Positions 17,177 to 25,411 of a stretch of 54,968 nt of DNA are shown here, one piece after another. Below the pieces are notes generated by a model. The model had not been told where the DNA came from. It saw only the letters and a program-made list of their open reading frames with translations, and made no database searches. Made by a program: the position numbers and the translations under genes. This DNA comes from Halorientalis salina. Its GTDB lineage: Archaea; Halobacteriota; Halobacteria; Halobacteriales; Haloarculaceae. Location: positions 1-54,968 of the forward strand of contig NZ_SOSC01000016.1 of assembly GCF_005049285.1 (NCBI RefSeq). The letters run 5' to 3'. Numbering within the stretch: the stretch's first letter is position 1; the number at the start of each line of letters is the position of its first letter.

Positions 17177-18343
17177 ATGTCTATGAACGCTGTCGTTTAT
17201 CAGGGAGAAAAGGACGTTTCAGTAGAGGAAGTGGAAGAACCGGAAATCCAACACCCCAGTGACGTAATTATCGACATCTCCACGACGGCCATCTGCGGGT
17301 CGGACCTGCACATGTACGAAGGTCGGACTGACGCCGACCCCGGACTCGTCTTCGGGCACGAGAACATGGGGACGGTCGAGGAGGCCGGCGAGGGCGTTAC
17401 TACCCTCGAGGAGGGCGACCGCGTGGTCGCGCCGTTCAACGTCGCCTGCGGGTTCTGTCAGAACTGCGAGGAGGGAAAAACGGGATTCTGTACCAACGTC
17501 AATCCCGGGTTCGCGGGCGGCGCGTACGGATACGTCGCGATGGGGCCCTATACGGGTGGACAGGCCGAGCGCCTCCGCATTCCCTTCGCGGATTTCAACG
17601 CGCTCAAACTCCCGCCGGGCGACGAACACGAGGACGCGTTCGCGATGCTGGCTGACATCTTCCCGACGGGCTGGCACGGTACGGAGCTGGCGAACCTCCA
17701 GCCCGGTGAGTCCGTTGCGGTCTACGGTGCCGGACCGGTCGGGCTGATGGCGGCCTACAGCGCGGACATCAAGGGGGCGTCCGAGATATACGTCGTCGAC
17801 CGCGTCGAGAGCCGACTGGAGATGGCCGAAGACCACGCCGATGCGACGACCATCAACTTCGAGGAGGGCGATCCGGTCGAGCAGATCAAGGACGAACACG
17901 GTGGCGGCGTCGACAAGGGCATCGACGCGGTCGGATACCAGGCGATCGATCCTGACACCGATCCCGGGGACGACGCCTACGACCCTGCCCGTGAGAACCC
18001 CGCGGTCGTTCTGAACCAACTCATCCAGACTGTTCGTCCGACGGGCGAACTCGGCATCCCCGGCCTGTACGTTCCGTCCGACCCTGGCGCGCCCAGCGAG
18101 ATGGCAGCCCAGGGCCGGCTTGGAATCGACTTCGGGAAACTGTTCGAGAAAGGGATCAAACTCGGTACCGGCCAGTGTAACGTCAAGAAGTACAACCGCT
18201 ATCTCCGCGATCTCATCATCGAGGGCCGTGCCGATCCCAGTTTCGTCGTGACCCACCGCGTCGGGCTCGACGAGGCCCCCGAGATGTACGAAAAGTTCGA
18301 CAATCGCGAGGAGGGTGTGGTGAAAGTCCTCCTCGAACCGTAG
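17177..18343 (+). CDS. Zinc alcohol dehydrogenase, glutathione-independent formaldehyde dehydrogenase type
   Basis: 388 residues from ATG 17177 (MSMNAVVYQGEKDV; ATG 17183 is also possible). Catalytic zinc ligands appear in CGSDLHMYEG and FGHENMG; structural-zinc cysteines are in CGFCQNCEEGKTGFC; the NAD site is VYGAGPVGLMAAYSADIKGA. The long insert after the Rossmann fold (GVDKGIDAVGYQAIDPDTDP...NQLIQTVRPTGELGIPGLYVPSDPGAP) is characteristic of the glutathione-independent formaldehyde dehydrogenase/dismutase branch. Such enzymes turn formaldehyde into formate using bound NAD. Next to a formate dehydrogenase this fits an aldehyde-to-CO2 route; the substrate itself is inferred. Confidence 0.9.
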   Translation: MSMNAVVYQGEKDVSVEEVEEPEIQHPSDVIIDISTTAICGSDLHMYEGRTDADPGLVFGHENMGTVEEAGEGVTTLEEGDRVVAPFNVACGFCQNCEEGKTGFCTNVNPGFAGGAYGYVAMGPYTGGQAERLRIPFADFNALKLPPGDEHEDAFAMLADIFPTGWHGTELANLQPGESVAVYGAGPVGLMAAYSADIKGASEIYVVDRVESRLEMAEDHADATTINFEEGDPVEQIKDEHGGGVDKGIDAVGYQAIDPDTDPGDDAYDPARENPAVVLNQLIQTVRPTGELGIPGLYVPSDPGAPSEMAAQGRLGIDFGKLFEKGIKLGTGQCNVKKYNRYLRDLIIEGRADPSFVVTHRVGLDEAPEMYEKFDNREEGVVKVLLEP

Positions 18344-18385
18344 CGAAAGCACGTGCTGACCGACGCCAACGGGTGCGAGCCGCTC

Positions 18386-18556
18386 TCAGGCCTGCACCCA
18401 CGCGTTGGGATGCTCGTCTCGGAGGTGATCGTGGTACGATGACACCATCGCTGCGTAGGACTGTTCGATCACGTACCAATCGCAGTGCTCACAGCGACCA
18501 GTCAATGGACCGCTCGTATGCCGTTCGGCCTGTGCCGAGTCGGTGGATTGATGCAT
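18386..18556 (-). CDS. Short C-x2-C...H-x-H zinc-finger protein (56 residues)
   Basis: ATG at 18556-18554, TGA at 18388-18386. After a 20-residue polar lead the protein reads RCEHCDWY...SYHDHLRDEHPNAW, giving ligands C22, C25, H42 or H44, and H49, a one-finger layout common in tiny haloarchaeal proteins. It lies between the alcohol dehydrogenase (43 bp away, convergent) and the divergent HTH_10 regulator. It is probably a nucleic-acid- or protein-binding accessory. Confidence 0.7.
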   Translation of the reverse strand: MHQSTDSAQAERHTSGPLTGRCEHCDWYVIEQSYAAMVSSYHDHLRDEHPNAWVQA

Positions 18557-18712
18557 TATCCCTTTCTCGACAGGTGAGACGTATTAGGGTACCGGTCACC
18601 TCTCGAACCAGTGGGATACTGTCGACGGCTCGGTGCCAGGCCATCGAACTCCTGTTCGTCCGGCAACACGTCCCGCCAAGCCGGTTTTCGTTGCTCACCG
18701 CGTTTCCCTCCT

Positions 18713-19384
18713 ATGAGCGTCATCACTGAGTTCACGATTCCCGCGGATGCGTTTGCGTTACAGCGGACGTTCGAGGCCGTCCCGGACGTGACAATCGAGA
18801 TCGAGCGGTTGGCCACGCACAGCCGTGAGTGGATCATGCCCTTTCTCTGGGCGACCTCTGATGACCTCGACAGCGTCGAGCGAGCACTCCGCTCCGACCC
18901 CTCTATCGATGAACTCGAAGCGATAGGGGCCGACGGCAGTATCGGTCAGTTCAAAGTTCAGTGGGTCGAGGACTTCCAGACGTTGATCGATCAGATCGTC
19001 AATCAACACGCCATCATCCAGGAAGCCGAGGCGGCACACGGCGTGTGGTCTCTCAAACTCAAATTCGTCGATCAGGACGCGGTCAGCGAGTTCCAGACGT
19101 ACTTCCACGAACGGGAGTACCAATTCGAGTTACAACGGCTCTACGAGGCGACTGCGCCGAAAGAACGCGAGTACGAGCTATCGCACGAGCAATACGAAGT
19201 CCTCGTGACGGCTCTGGAACTGGGCTACTTCTCGATCCCTCGCGACGCCCAGATCGGTGACCTGGCGAACGAACTCGGTATCTCGACCGACGCCGTTTCC
19301 CAACGGCTGCGCCGAGCGATGACTAATCTCACTAGCAACACGCTGACGATATCGACACCTGAATCCGCGAACGATATGGATTAA
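18713..19384 (+). CDS. Bat-like HTH_10 transcriptional regulator
   Basis: 223 residues from ATG 18713 (MSVITEFTIPADAFAL). The N-terminal ~155 residues are the regulator domain found with bacterio-opsin-activator-type proteins (ALQRTFEAVPDVTIEIERLATHS). The C-terminus is a textbook HTH_10: YELSHEQYEVLVTALELGYFSIPRDAQIGDLANELGISTDAVSQRLRRAMTNL, with the recognition helix around STDAVSQRLRR. These are haloarchaeal DNA-binding regulators, mostly of unknown signal. The gene is near the alcohol dehydrogenase and is a candidate regulator for it. Confidence 0.9.
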   Translation: MSVITEFTIPADAFALQRTFEAVPDVTIEIERLATHSREWIMPFLWATSDDLDSVERALRSDPSIDELEAIGADGSIGQFKVQWVEDFQTLIDQIVNQHAIIQEAEAAHGVWSLKLKFVDQDAVSEFQTYFHEREYQFELQRLYEATAPKEREYELSHEQYEVLVTALELGYFSIPRDAQIGDLANELGISTDAVSQRLRRAMTNLTSNTLTISTPESANDMD

Positions 19385-19464
19385 CGTCCCACTAGCCATT
19401 TCTATATAAGGGACTTTGAATTCAAAGCGGGCGATGTATCCTTCCCCGACTCGTTCCCCAATCT

Positions 19465-19827
19465 GTGAGTAATCAAGAGACGACTGAACCGACGGCTTCT
19501 GCGTCCCTCGACACTCTTTACGACCTGTTGGCCAACCAACGCCGTCGGTACGCTATCTCTTGTCTCCAGGATCACGGCTCTATAGCACTCCCCGACCTCG
19601 CCGACGAAGTCGTCTGTTACGAGAACGACGCGCCGATAACCGAGATTCCCGAAAAAGAAGTCCTGCGGGTTTACTCGACGCTCTGGCACGCACACATCCC
19701 GAAACTGGCCGAGGCCGGCGTTGTCGAGTACGACCAGGAACAGGACATCGTCACGCTTGGAGGGAACGCCGATCAAGTCGACTCACTCCCCCTGACGAAC
19801 GGGCCAGAGGGCGAGGATTCTGGATAA
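19465..19827 (+). CDS. DUF7344-type winged-helix protein
   Basis: 120 residues from GTG 19465 (MSNQETTEPTASASLDTLYD). It has the haloarchaeal small winged-helix pattern: LYDLLANQRRRYAISCLQDHG, IALPDLADEVV, then KEVLRVYSTLWHAHIPKLAEAGVVEYDQEQDIVTLG, where HIPKLAEAGVV leads into the wing. A TATA-like TATATAA (19403-19409) lies 56 bp upstream, allowing a short leader. It is the last gene before the long AT-rich gap and the integrase. Confidence 0.8.
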   Translation: MSNQETTEPTASASLDTLYDLLANQRRRYAISCLQDHGSIALPDLADEVVCYENDAPITEIPEKEVLRVYSTLWHAHIPKLAEAGVVEYDQEQDIVTLGGNADQVDSLPLTNGPEGEDSG

Positions 19828-19989
19828 AACCCGCGAGCTCGTCTCGGGTCGGTTCAGACAGGCTCCGAACGACCGTCGTGTACGCTCTCCGATTCGTGTT
19901 TGATTCGCGTCAATCCTGACCTGAATAGATATAGCTATATATAGTTTATAACTGTGGGGCATATTATTTGACACTTCGTTTGTTGTGTG

Positions 19990-20008
19990 GTTGTCTACAT
20001 TGGACAAC
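19990..20008. promoter_or_regulatory. Inverted repeat upstream of the integrase gene
   Basis: GTTGTC (19990-19995), seven bases, GACAAC (20003-20008), embedded in a wider imperfect palindrome (TTGTTGTGTGG to the left, CGCACCACAA to the right). It is about 105 bp upstream of the integrase start and follows an AT-rich stretch (ATAGCTATATATAG near 19930). It may be an operator or a recombinase arm site. Confidence 0.4.
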
Positions 20009-20111
20009 AACGCACCACAAATACTAAGCAATCGGAGAGATATACGCTACCCAGTGAATGTAGCAGGCTTGAAACCACCCGTCAACGCGGGGATTGGGGT
20101 GTTGTCGTTCG

Positions 20112-21389
20112 ATGGCTGAGTATGCACAGTTCGAGGCAGTTGATGACTTCCTCGAATTCTACCGTGCCGAAATCGTTCCGGCGCTCCGCCAAGACGAGTC
20201 GCTGGACATCGACCCTGGCACTGAAACCCCGCCATATCGCTGGCTCAAGGGGAACTATTCGGGGTTCGTCGAGCGGCTCCGCAGAGACCACGGTCTGTCT
20301 CCTGGGGAGTTCTATGCGGAAACCGATCTTCCACCAGAACCGTCGGGTGACGGTGATTCGCGCTGGCAACTCGACCACGAACCGACAGTGATGGCACTGC
20401 AGGGCTATATTGACGAACTCGAACGTGATCGTGATCGAGCGGCATCGACGATCAAATCTCGTCGGTCTCGATTGCGAACGTACGCCCGGACGTACGCACG
20501 CGAACACGATTCGGCTGATCTCCTGTCCCCCTTACTGGACGAGCAACAGAAGCCGGCCGAGATTCAACGAGCCAAGGCGGTTTTCAGGGTTCTCGACGAC
20601 GAACTCGGGACGCTGGGATCCAAGCGGAAGTACGTCTCCGTCGTGAAAAACTGGTATACGTTTCTGGAAGAGACCGGTCGTGCGCTGTACAACCCAGCGG
20701 CGAACCTTCGCAAACGCTTCGGCTGGGATCGGGAACCGGTCTACGACCATCCCGCGATAACACGTGCGGATCTGGAGTCGATGCTCGCTGTCGCGGACAC
20801 TGACGAACGGTATCTACTGCTCGCCCTCGCTGGCTTGGGACTTCGACCGGTCGAGGCCTGTGAACTCCACGTCGATCAGTTGGTACTCGAACCCGACGGT
20901 TCCGAGGGGACCGTTCCGTACATCGAATTCGAGGCCGGAGAACGAAAGAACGCCAGACGCGTTCGGAACACGGTCGAAATTCTCGTCGGGGTTTCGGCCA
21001 TCGAAGCCCGTCGAGACCAACTCGCCAGGGAGCACGGAGACGTGGGGTATCTCTTTCCCTCACCGACTCTCGACGACCATCCGATTACGACCCAAACCGC
21101 CAGGCGATGGTTCCGATCCCTCGGTGATCGTGCGGACGTAACCATCGATGGCGAGCCACCGAAGCCGAAAATGGGTCGCCGTACCTGGTACCGAATCTAT
21201 CGCCAGCAACGACCACGAATCGACGCCGATACGGCTGCTGTCGCCGCATCACAGGGTTCCCGTGACGAGAGTGTGTCGGAACAAAACTATCTCGACGAAC
21301 GCACCCGTCGGCAGGCGAGAGCTGAGGCCATGCGAGATCACGTCCAGGACGAACTCGCTGCTATCTTCGACGATTATCTTCCGCCATGA
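20112..21389 (+). CDS. int: Tyrosine recombinase/integrase (XerC/D-like fold)
   Basis: 425 residues from ATG 20112 (MAEYAQFEAVDDFLEFYRAE). The core-binding SAM-like domain spans ~90-200 (STIKSRRSRLRTYARTYARE...KYVSVVKNWYTFLEETGR). The catalytic domain follows: Arg245 in LRPVEACEL, a candidate Lys279 in GERKNARRVR, an Arg cluster GRRTWYRIYRQ (356-365) in place of the usual H-x-x-R, and the nucleophile Tyr393 in EQNYLDE. It would integrate or excise the surrounding element. The start upstream at 20094 is less likely because its added residues are not acidic. Confidence 0.85.
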   Translation: MAEYAQFEAVDDFLEFYRAEIVPALRQDESLDIDPGTETPPYRWLKGNYSGFVERLRRDHGLSPGEFYAETDLPPEPSGDGDSRWQLDHEPTVMALQGYIDELERDRDRAASTIKSRRSRLRTYARTYAREHDSADLLSPLLDEQQKPAEIQRAKAVFRVLDDELGTLGSKRKYVSVVKNWYTFLEETGRALYNPAANLRKRFGWDREPVYDHPAITRADLESMLAVADTDERYLLLALAGLGLRPVEACELHVDQLVLEPDGSEGTVPYIEFEAGERKNARRVRNTVEILVGVSAIEARRDQLAREHGDVGYLFPSPTLDDHPITTQTARRWFRSLGDRADVTIDGEPPKPKMGRRTWYRIYRQQRPRIDADTAAVAASQGSRDESVSEQNYLDERTRRQARAEAMRDHVQDELAAIFDDYLPP

Positions 21390-21541
21390 CGTCCCGAGAT
21401 AGTCCGTAGGTCGCCACTCCGTGAACTACCTGTGGCTCACACCGGGACTCAAATTGGCCCCACAGTATACCCCGCTGACCAGCTCTCTTATTACCTAAAT
21501 CAATCGATGGATTGACCCTGGGCTCTGTTTTGCGTTCATAC

Positions 21542-21652
21542 ATGGGAGACGATAGCACCGATGAATCCTCGGGGAACGAGGACGGTGACAAAACGAGTAC
21601 CGCGGACAAAATACTGGATTTGGCCGTGGAAGTAGTGGATTTCTTGTTTTAG
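21542..21652 (+). CDS. Possible 36-residue acidic protein
   Basis: ATG 21542 to TAG 21652. The first half is very acidic (MGDDSTDESSGNEDGDKTST) and the second half is an amphipathic/hydrophobic helix ending ILDLAVEVVDFLF. The composition is characteristic of haloarchaeal coding DNA, and the helix could associate with the membrane. It lies between the integrase and the iterons. It is too short for strong support. Confidence 0.4.
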   Translation: MGDDSTDESSGNEDGDKTSTADKILDLAVEVVDFLF

Positions 21653-21760
21653 TATCGCCATATGGTCATCTGAAAAACACGTCTGAGATCCGCTAACGCG
21701 TTATTGATATATTTCTCTTATTTCTTCTCGCGTTCGTCTCGCTTTCGTGTTGTACATACA

Positions 21761-21812
21761 TTCATTAACAATATTCACTAGTTGTGTTCATCAATAATGT
21801 TCACTGGTGTCT
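21761..21812 (+). repeat. Iteron block 1: four 13-bp repeats
   Basis: TTCA starts recur at 21761, 21774, 21787 and 21800, exactly 13 bp apart. Units: TTCATTAACAATA, TTCACTAGTTGTG, TTCATCAATAATG, TTCACTGGTGTCT. The block lies about 220-270 bp upstream of parA. Regular iterons next to a partition gene usually mark a centromere (parS) or a replication origin. Confidence 0.8.
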
Positions 21813-21902
21813 CTACCTCGTGTACCCACTGTACTGTCGGTCTGAATCTTGAATGTAATTACAGCGACAGCTTGAACTCAATGTGCGGATCCATAAGAAG
21901 CA

Positions 21903-21989
21903 TTCATTGAGTGTGTTCATTGATATTGTTCATTAGTTGTGTTCGCTACGTGTGTTCATGGTGTTCATTAACTACACTCATTAATGATT
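21903..21989 (+). repeat. Iteron block 2: seven repeat starts, mostly 13-bp phased
   Basis: Starts at 21903, 21916, 21929, 21942 and 21955 are 13 bp apart. The next starts 9 bp later at 21964 and the last (CTCATTAATGATT) 13 bp after that at 21977. The consensus with block 1 is about TTCATTARTTGTG. The block ends about 45 bp before the parA start, so protein bound here could also control the parA promoter. Confidence 0.82.
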
Positions 21990-22033
21990 GTGTCTGACGA
22001 AGTTTCAAGGTGGATGCAGTTCATGAAGCGAGT

Positions 22034-22909
22034 ATGTTAGCGTACTCGACATACAGCGAGGCTGGTGGCGTCGGCAAGACCTCGACTGCGGCGAACCTCG
22101 CCGTCGCACACGCTCGGGCCGGTCTCAAGCCGCTCGTCGTCCCGCTGGATCCTCAGGACGGAGACCTCTCTCGCCTGTTCGGCGTCGACGATCAGCGGAC
22201 CGAGTCCGTCGATAACCTGGTTCGACACATGATTCGCAGGCCGAACGGCGATTTCGATGACCTCGTTCGAACGGTCGAGGGTGTCGATATCGTTCCGGAA
22301 CACAACATGCTCTCGGATCTCGCGGAGTATCTCCAGCGCGAGAAGGACCAGGCGGAGGCGATGGGTGAGGCGTTCGGAATGCACGCCCAACTCCTCAGAG
22401 TGCTTCGCGAAGCCGGCGTTCCCGACGAGTACGACGTCCTCATCTGTGATCCGCCGGCGACGGAAGGGCCGCACCTGTACAACGCGATTCATGCGACGCG
22501 ATCGTTGGTCATCCCGGTCGAGCCAAGCGCCAAAGGGCGAGCTGCCGTCGAAGGACTGGAACTGCTCGTGAGCGGCCTCCAGGAACAACTCGATGTCGAA
22601 GTCGGCGTACTCGCGGCTGTTCCAGTCGGGTTCAAGGATACACGAGACCAGCGAACGATTCTCGACGAGATTGACTACCCCATTCCGGAGATCATCGGCG
22701 AACGCGCGTCCCTGATGGAAGGATGCTGGATGAAGCAGTGTTCGGCGTTTCGGTACGTCAGTGAGTTCCGCGACCGCCAGCGAGATTACGAACTCGAAAC
22801 GCTCGCCCAGTTCGACCGCATCGCACGCCATCTGGAGCAGGAGGTGGGGCTAGAAGCGCCGAATCCGCCCGAGCCTGGCGATCTCGACCACGAGGTGCTC
22901 TCGGCATGA
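22034..22909 (+). CDS. parA: ParA-type partition ATPase
   Basis: 291 residues from ATG 22034 (MLAYSTYSEAGGVGKTSTAA). Walker A GGVGKTS (11-17), a switch-like PLDPQDGDLSRL (37-48), Walker B DVLICDPPATEGP, and a C-terminal region VGVLAAVPVGFKDTRDQRTIL typical of Soj/ParA. The signature Lys that precedes GG in most ParA proteins (K-G-G-x-G-K-T) is Ala here. ParA dimers use ATP to position plasmids or chromosomes on the nucleoid. The gene is preceded by two iteron blocks and overlaps the next gene by 4 bp (ATGA), a normal partition-operon layout. Confidence 0.9.
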   Translation: MLAYSTYSEAGGVGKTSTAANLAVAHARAGLKPLVVPLDPQDGDLSRLFGVDDQRTESVDNLVRHMIRRPNGDFDDLVRTVEGVDIVPEHNMLSDLAEYLQREKDQAEAMGEAFGMHAQLLRVLREAGVPDEYDVLICDPPATEGPHLYNAIHATRSLVIPVEPSAKGRAAVEGLELLVSGLQEQLDVEVGVLAAVPVGFKDTRDQRTILDEIDYPIPEIIGERASLMEGCWMKQCSAFRYVSEFRDRQRDYELETLAQFDRIARHLEQEVGLEAPNPPEPGDLDHEVLSA

Positions 22910-23310
22910 CCGGCATGAAAGAAGGTGCCGGCGAGGATCCCTTCGCATCGGATTCCACTCCCTCAGGGTCAGAGACGGACGAAACGGAGGCGAAAGCGGA
23001 TACCGAAACGTCCGCGACCTCGACTACGGAGTCGGGAGAGCAACAGTCCGGCCAGCAACGCTCACTCCAGATACCGTATAAATACCGCCGTGACGGTGTA
23101 CAGGACGGCCGTGAACGTGTCCCGCTGTTTCTCAAACCGGACACGAAAAGCGCAGAGCGTGATGCGCTTCGAGAACTGGAGGATCGATTCGACGAGAACG
23201 TCTCCCTGACCGACCTTCGCGAAGGACTCATGAAAGCCGGTCTCGAACATCTCGACGAAGTTTCGGCGCAATTAGAGGAGTGGGGATACGGAATGACGTT
23301 TGACGAGTGA
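22906..23310 (+). CDS. Small ParA-partner protein, possible centromere-binding factor
   Basis: 134 residues; ATG overlaps the parA stop. The first ~65 residues are acidic, Ser/Thr-rich and probably disordered. The C-terminal half has a short strand RERVPLFLKP followed by helices ERDALRELEDRF, VSLTDLREGLMKAGLEHLDEVSAQLEEW. A disordered arm plus a small DNA-binding core is what non-ParB partition partners often look like, and its position after parA supports a role binding the 13-bp iterons. No family is recognised from sequence alone. Confidence 0.65.
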   Translation: MTGMKEGAGEDPFASDSTPSGSETDETEAKADTETSATSTTESGEQQSGQQRSLQIPYKYRRDGVQDGRERVPLFLKPDTKSAERDALRELEDRFDENVSLTDLREGLMKAGLEHLDEVSAQLEEWGYGMTFDE

Positions 23311-23319
23311 CTCGATATT

Positions 23320-23466
23320 CTACGTGGCTTCCCGGAACGAGTATTTTGTGTGGCGCTCATCAATCTCGATGTCGCCCTCGATTCCCTCAGTAGTATGACC
23401 GTTCCAAATATCATCGAACGGAAGCACGAGAGAACGCGCTTTCTCGGGTGATTGATCAACGGACAA
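23320..23466 (-). CDS. Possible small protein or gene remnant without an ATG
   Basis: The minus-strand frame from TTG 23466 to TAG 23320 gives 48 residues with haloarchaeal composition (SPEKARSLVLPFDDIWNGHT, then EGIEGDIEIDERHTKYSFRE). No ATG or GTG is available before an upstream stop, so either TTG is used or this is the 3' remnant of a longer gene. It would end tail to tail with the ParA-partner gene, 9 bp away. Confidence 0.35.
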   Translation of the reverse strand: MSVDQSPEKARSLVLPFDDIWNGHTTEGIEGDIEIDERHTKYSFREAT

Positions 23467-23541
23467 TCACACTTGAATTGTATCTCGCTATATGGCGAAA
23501 GATCGGCTCTTACTGGGGCCCCTGCAGTAACAGCTGTGACA

Positions 23542-24069
23542 TCACGTACTTGCGAAGGGGAACCACGGTTCATCCGGGCCGTGTTCGATAGCCGACTCTT
23601 CAGAGCAATCAGTACAGTCGGTTGCGGTTCGCTCCACTTCGGTGAGCATGTTCCATAGCGATGGACTAGTCGGTGGTGACTCGACGATTAGTCCGTCCTG
23701 GAACCGATTGGGAACCGTCAGAAGCCGGGGTTCGGGACGGTCTCCGATGTCGGATGGGGGAACGAGCGCTGTTTTGAGGATGGTGTACCAATAGTCGTCG
23801 TCCTCGACTGCTATCGTGTCGACGGAAGGCTGCAAACAACTCCCCGCTGGAAGCTTCAGTGTCTCGGTCGATCGGAAGACGGTGAACCGAGTGCCACACT
23901 GTGCGGGGGTAAGAACCAATGGATAGTCTTCGAGCGGCTGGTCGACTGTCGTCTCATCGATTGCCAACACCCACCCACGTGTGACAGGGCCGTCAGTCGT
24001 GTCGATGGAACGCTCTGGAGTGAGGACGTCGTCGATCGGCGTCGGGTCAACGGTTGAGTCGGTGTACAT
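23542..24069 (-). CDS. Hypothetical protein, soluble, unknown
   Basis: 175 residues from ATG 24069 (MYTDSTVDPTPIDDVLTPER). The frame stays open a further 76 codons upstream, but that part is basic and unlike haloarchaeal protein. The body has strands such as GWVLAIDETTVDQPLEDYPLVLTPAQCGTRFTVF and helices near the end; four cysteines include a C-x2-C (DCTDC) near the C-terminus. No family is recognised. It stands alone on the minus strand inside the element. Confidence 0.55.
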   Translation of the reverse strand: MYTDSTVDPTPIDDVLTPERSIDTTDGPVTRGWVLAIDETTVDQPLEDYPLVLTPAQCGTRFTVFRSTETLKLPAGSCLQPSVDTIAVEDDDYWYTILKTALVPPSDIGDRPEPRLLTVPNRFQDGLIVESPPTSPSLWNMLTEVERTATDCTDCSEESAIEHGPDEPWFPFAST

Positions 24070-24385
24070 TGGTACGAAGGACGCAGGGTTCGAGGGTCCA
24101 GGGCAGATTCGGCGTGGTCCGCGAAGGAACTGGTATCCCTGAACCCACCAGGACCATGGCTCACTGGACGTGCCAATGAGCGAACTGAGCGTGTGACGGC
24201 TGACTGAGACTCGTCGTGACGCGGTCCCGGTACCTGTTGACACGAGCCAGTGAGTAAAAACCGTTTTTCTGCAAACATGAAACGTAGTTATTGACAATCT
24301 CCAAATAGTCGTGGGCCGCTATCTAACCGGGAGATGGGACACGATTCGACTATGAATTGTCTTTGAAACACCGATACGTGGACGT

Positions 24386-24401
24386 GTTCTAATTATGTAG
24401 T
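24386..24401 (+). repeat. Dispersed motif, copy 1
   Basis: GTTCTAATTATGTAGT. It matches copies at 24811-24826 and 29978-29993 with one to three mismatches. No gene starts within 300 bp in either direction. Confidence 0.5.
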
Positions 24402-24810
24402 CCAGGATCTGGTATTACGTGTTCTCGGCGTCCCTGTCTCATACCGGGGTTCGAACCAATTTCGCTGTGTTATACAATCCGAACGGAACAGTACCTCACG
24501 GCTTCGTGTCACCTCCCGACTCACCTACTGCATCGTCGAGGTGTACGGGACGGACACGGAGCTGTTGAAAGCGACATATCCACTGTCAGAGCCCGCGGAT
24601 CGGTAGTCCCGACTCGAACGGTCCGCGTGCCGACGAGCCAGTCACGAATTCAATAATTATGTTATCTCAGACGCCGGTGTAATACTCCAATCCGTCGGGA
24701 CGTAAACTACCGGCACACGCAATCGGATTCCCGCGACGGTGACCGGTTTCTCGCAACCGAGTCACGAGGGAACAAGATAGTACCACTATGATTATAATAT
24801 TTTAATACAT

Positions 24811-24826
24811 GTTCTAATCATGTACT
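24811..24826 (+). repeat. Dispersed motif, copy 2
   Basis: GTTCTAATCATGTACT. It is preceded by ATGATTA at 24788-24794, which pairs with TAATCAT at 24815-24821 to form a longer inverted repeat spanning an AT-rich core. Confidence 0.5.
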
Positions 24827-25152
24827 GAATCGCGAAATTACTGCGATGTCGGCTACATCAAAATTGTTCGTATTGGTATAATACTGGGATTCAGTCCAAC
24901 TATCATGTTTACAGAAAAACGTATTTTATCTAGCATCGAGAAGCAGTAGTTGCCAGGGTCGGCACTGACCACTTCACCGATCAGTGCCCGTTGATCGAAT
25001 ATCAGTTCGATCGCTGTTCGAAGAACGATCCTGGTGTAAGGTGAAACACGGTCCGAACGACTGGGAATGGCGACTATCCATCACGCCATGCAGGTCGGGG
25101 CGTCACCAAACGACCCCATCCATCTCTCGGACGCCCTCAGGACAGCCAGGTA

Positions 25153-25178
25153 TCCACGACTGAAACCGTGGATTTCAG
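25153..25178. ncRNA. Two mutually exclusive hairpins, possible structured RNA
   Basis: ATCCACG (25153-25159) pairs with CGTGGAT (25167-25173), while CTGAAA (25160-25165) pairs with TTTCAG (25173-25178). The two stems overlap, so only one can form at a time. Such a switch-like arrangement in a gene-free region could belong to a small RNA or an attenuator. No promoter is assigned. Confidence 0.3.
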
Positions 25179-25411
25179 CGCTGTTACCGGTGTGAAGATA
25201 TCCGGCCCGTAGCTACTATCCCGGCAGTTGAGCGGCGCGGACTATCAACTATGAATATCGGTCCGACAGCCACAGCCCATCAAATACCCCATCAAATCGA
25301 TTCCAAACATTTCAGTTATCATTAGAAATATTCAGGTGTGCTTGGTGAGAAGTATCAACAAACAGTCGATCCACTGCCGTCCGAATGTGGCATCGAGTAC
25401 GCGCTATAACT

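Larger units (their letters stand above)
24070..25411. other. Long AT-rich non-coding gap
   Basis: I find no credible gene in these ~1.34 kb on either strand. The gap holds two copies of the GTTCTAAT-T/C-ATG motif (24386, 24811), an ATAATTATG at 24653-24661, a pair of overlapping hairpins at 25153-25178, and a GGTTCGAACC palindrome near 24450. A gap this long is unusual for a haloarchaeon and may hold an origin, a non-coding RNA or decayed genes. Confidence 0.6.

Noticed and set aside
19828-20111. attL site of the integrated element
   Set aside because: I could not find a matching direct repeat near 31.2 kb by eye, and no tRNA end is present; left unassigned.
21700-22010. CRISPR array, because of short regular repeats
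   Set aside because: Repeats are 13 bp with no spacers between them; they are iterons.
24440-24460. GGTTCGAACC, which looks like a tRNA T-loop
   Set aside because: No acceptor, D or anticodon stem can be built around it; it is just a 10-bp palindrome.
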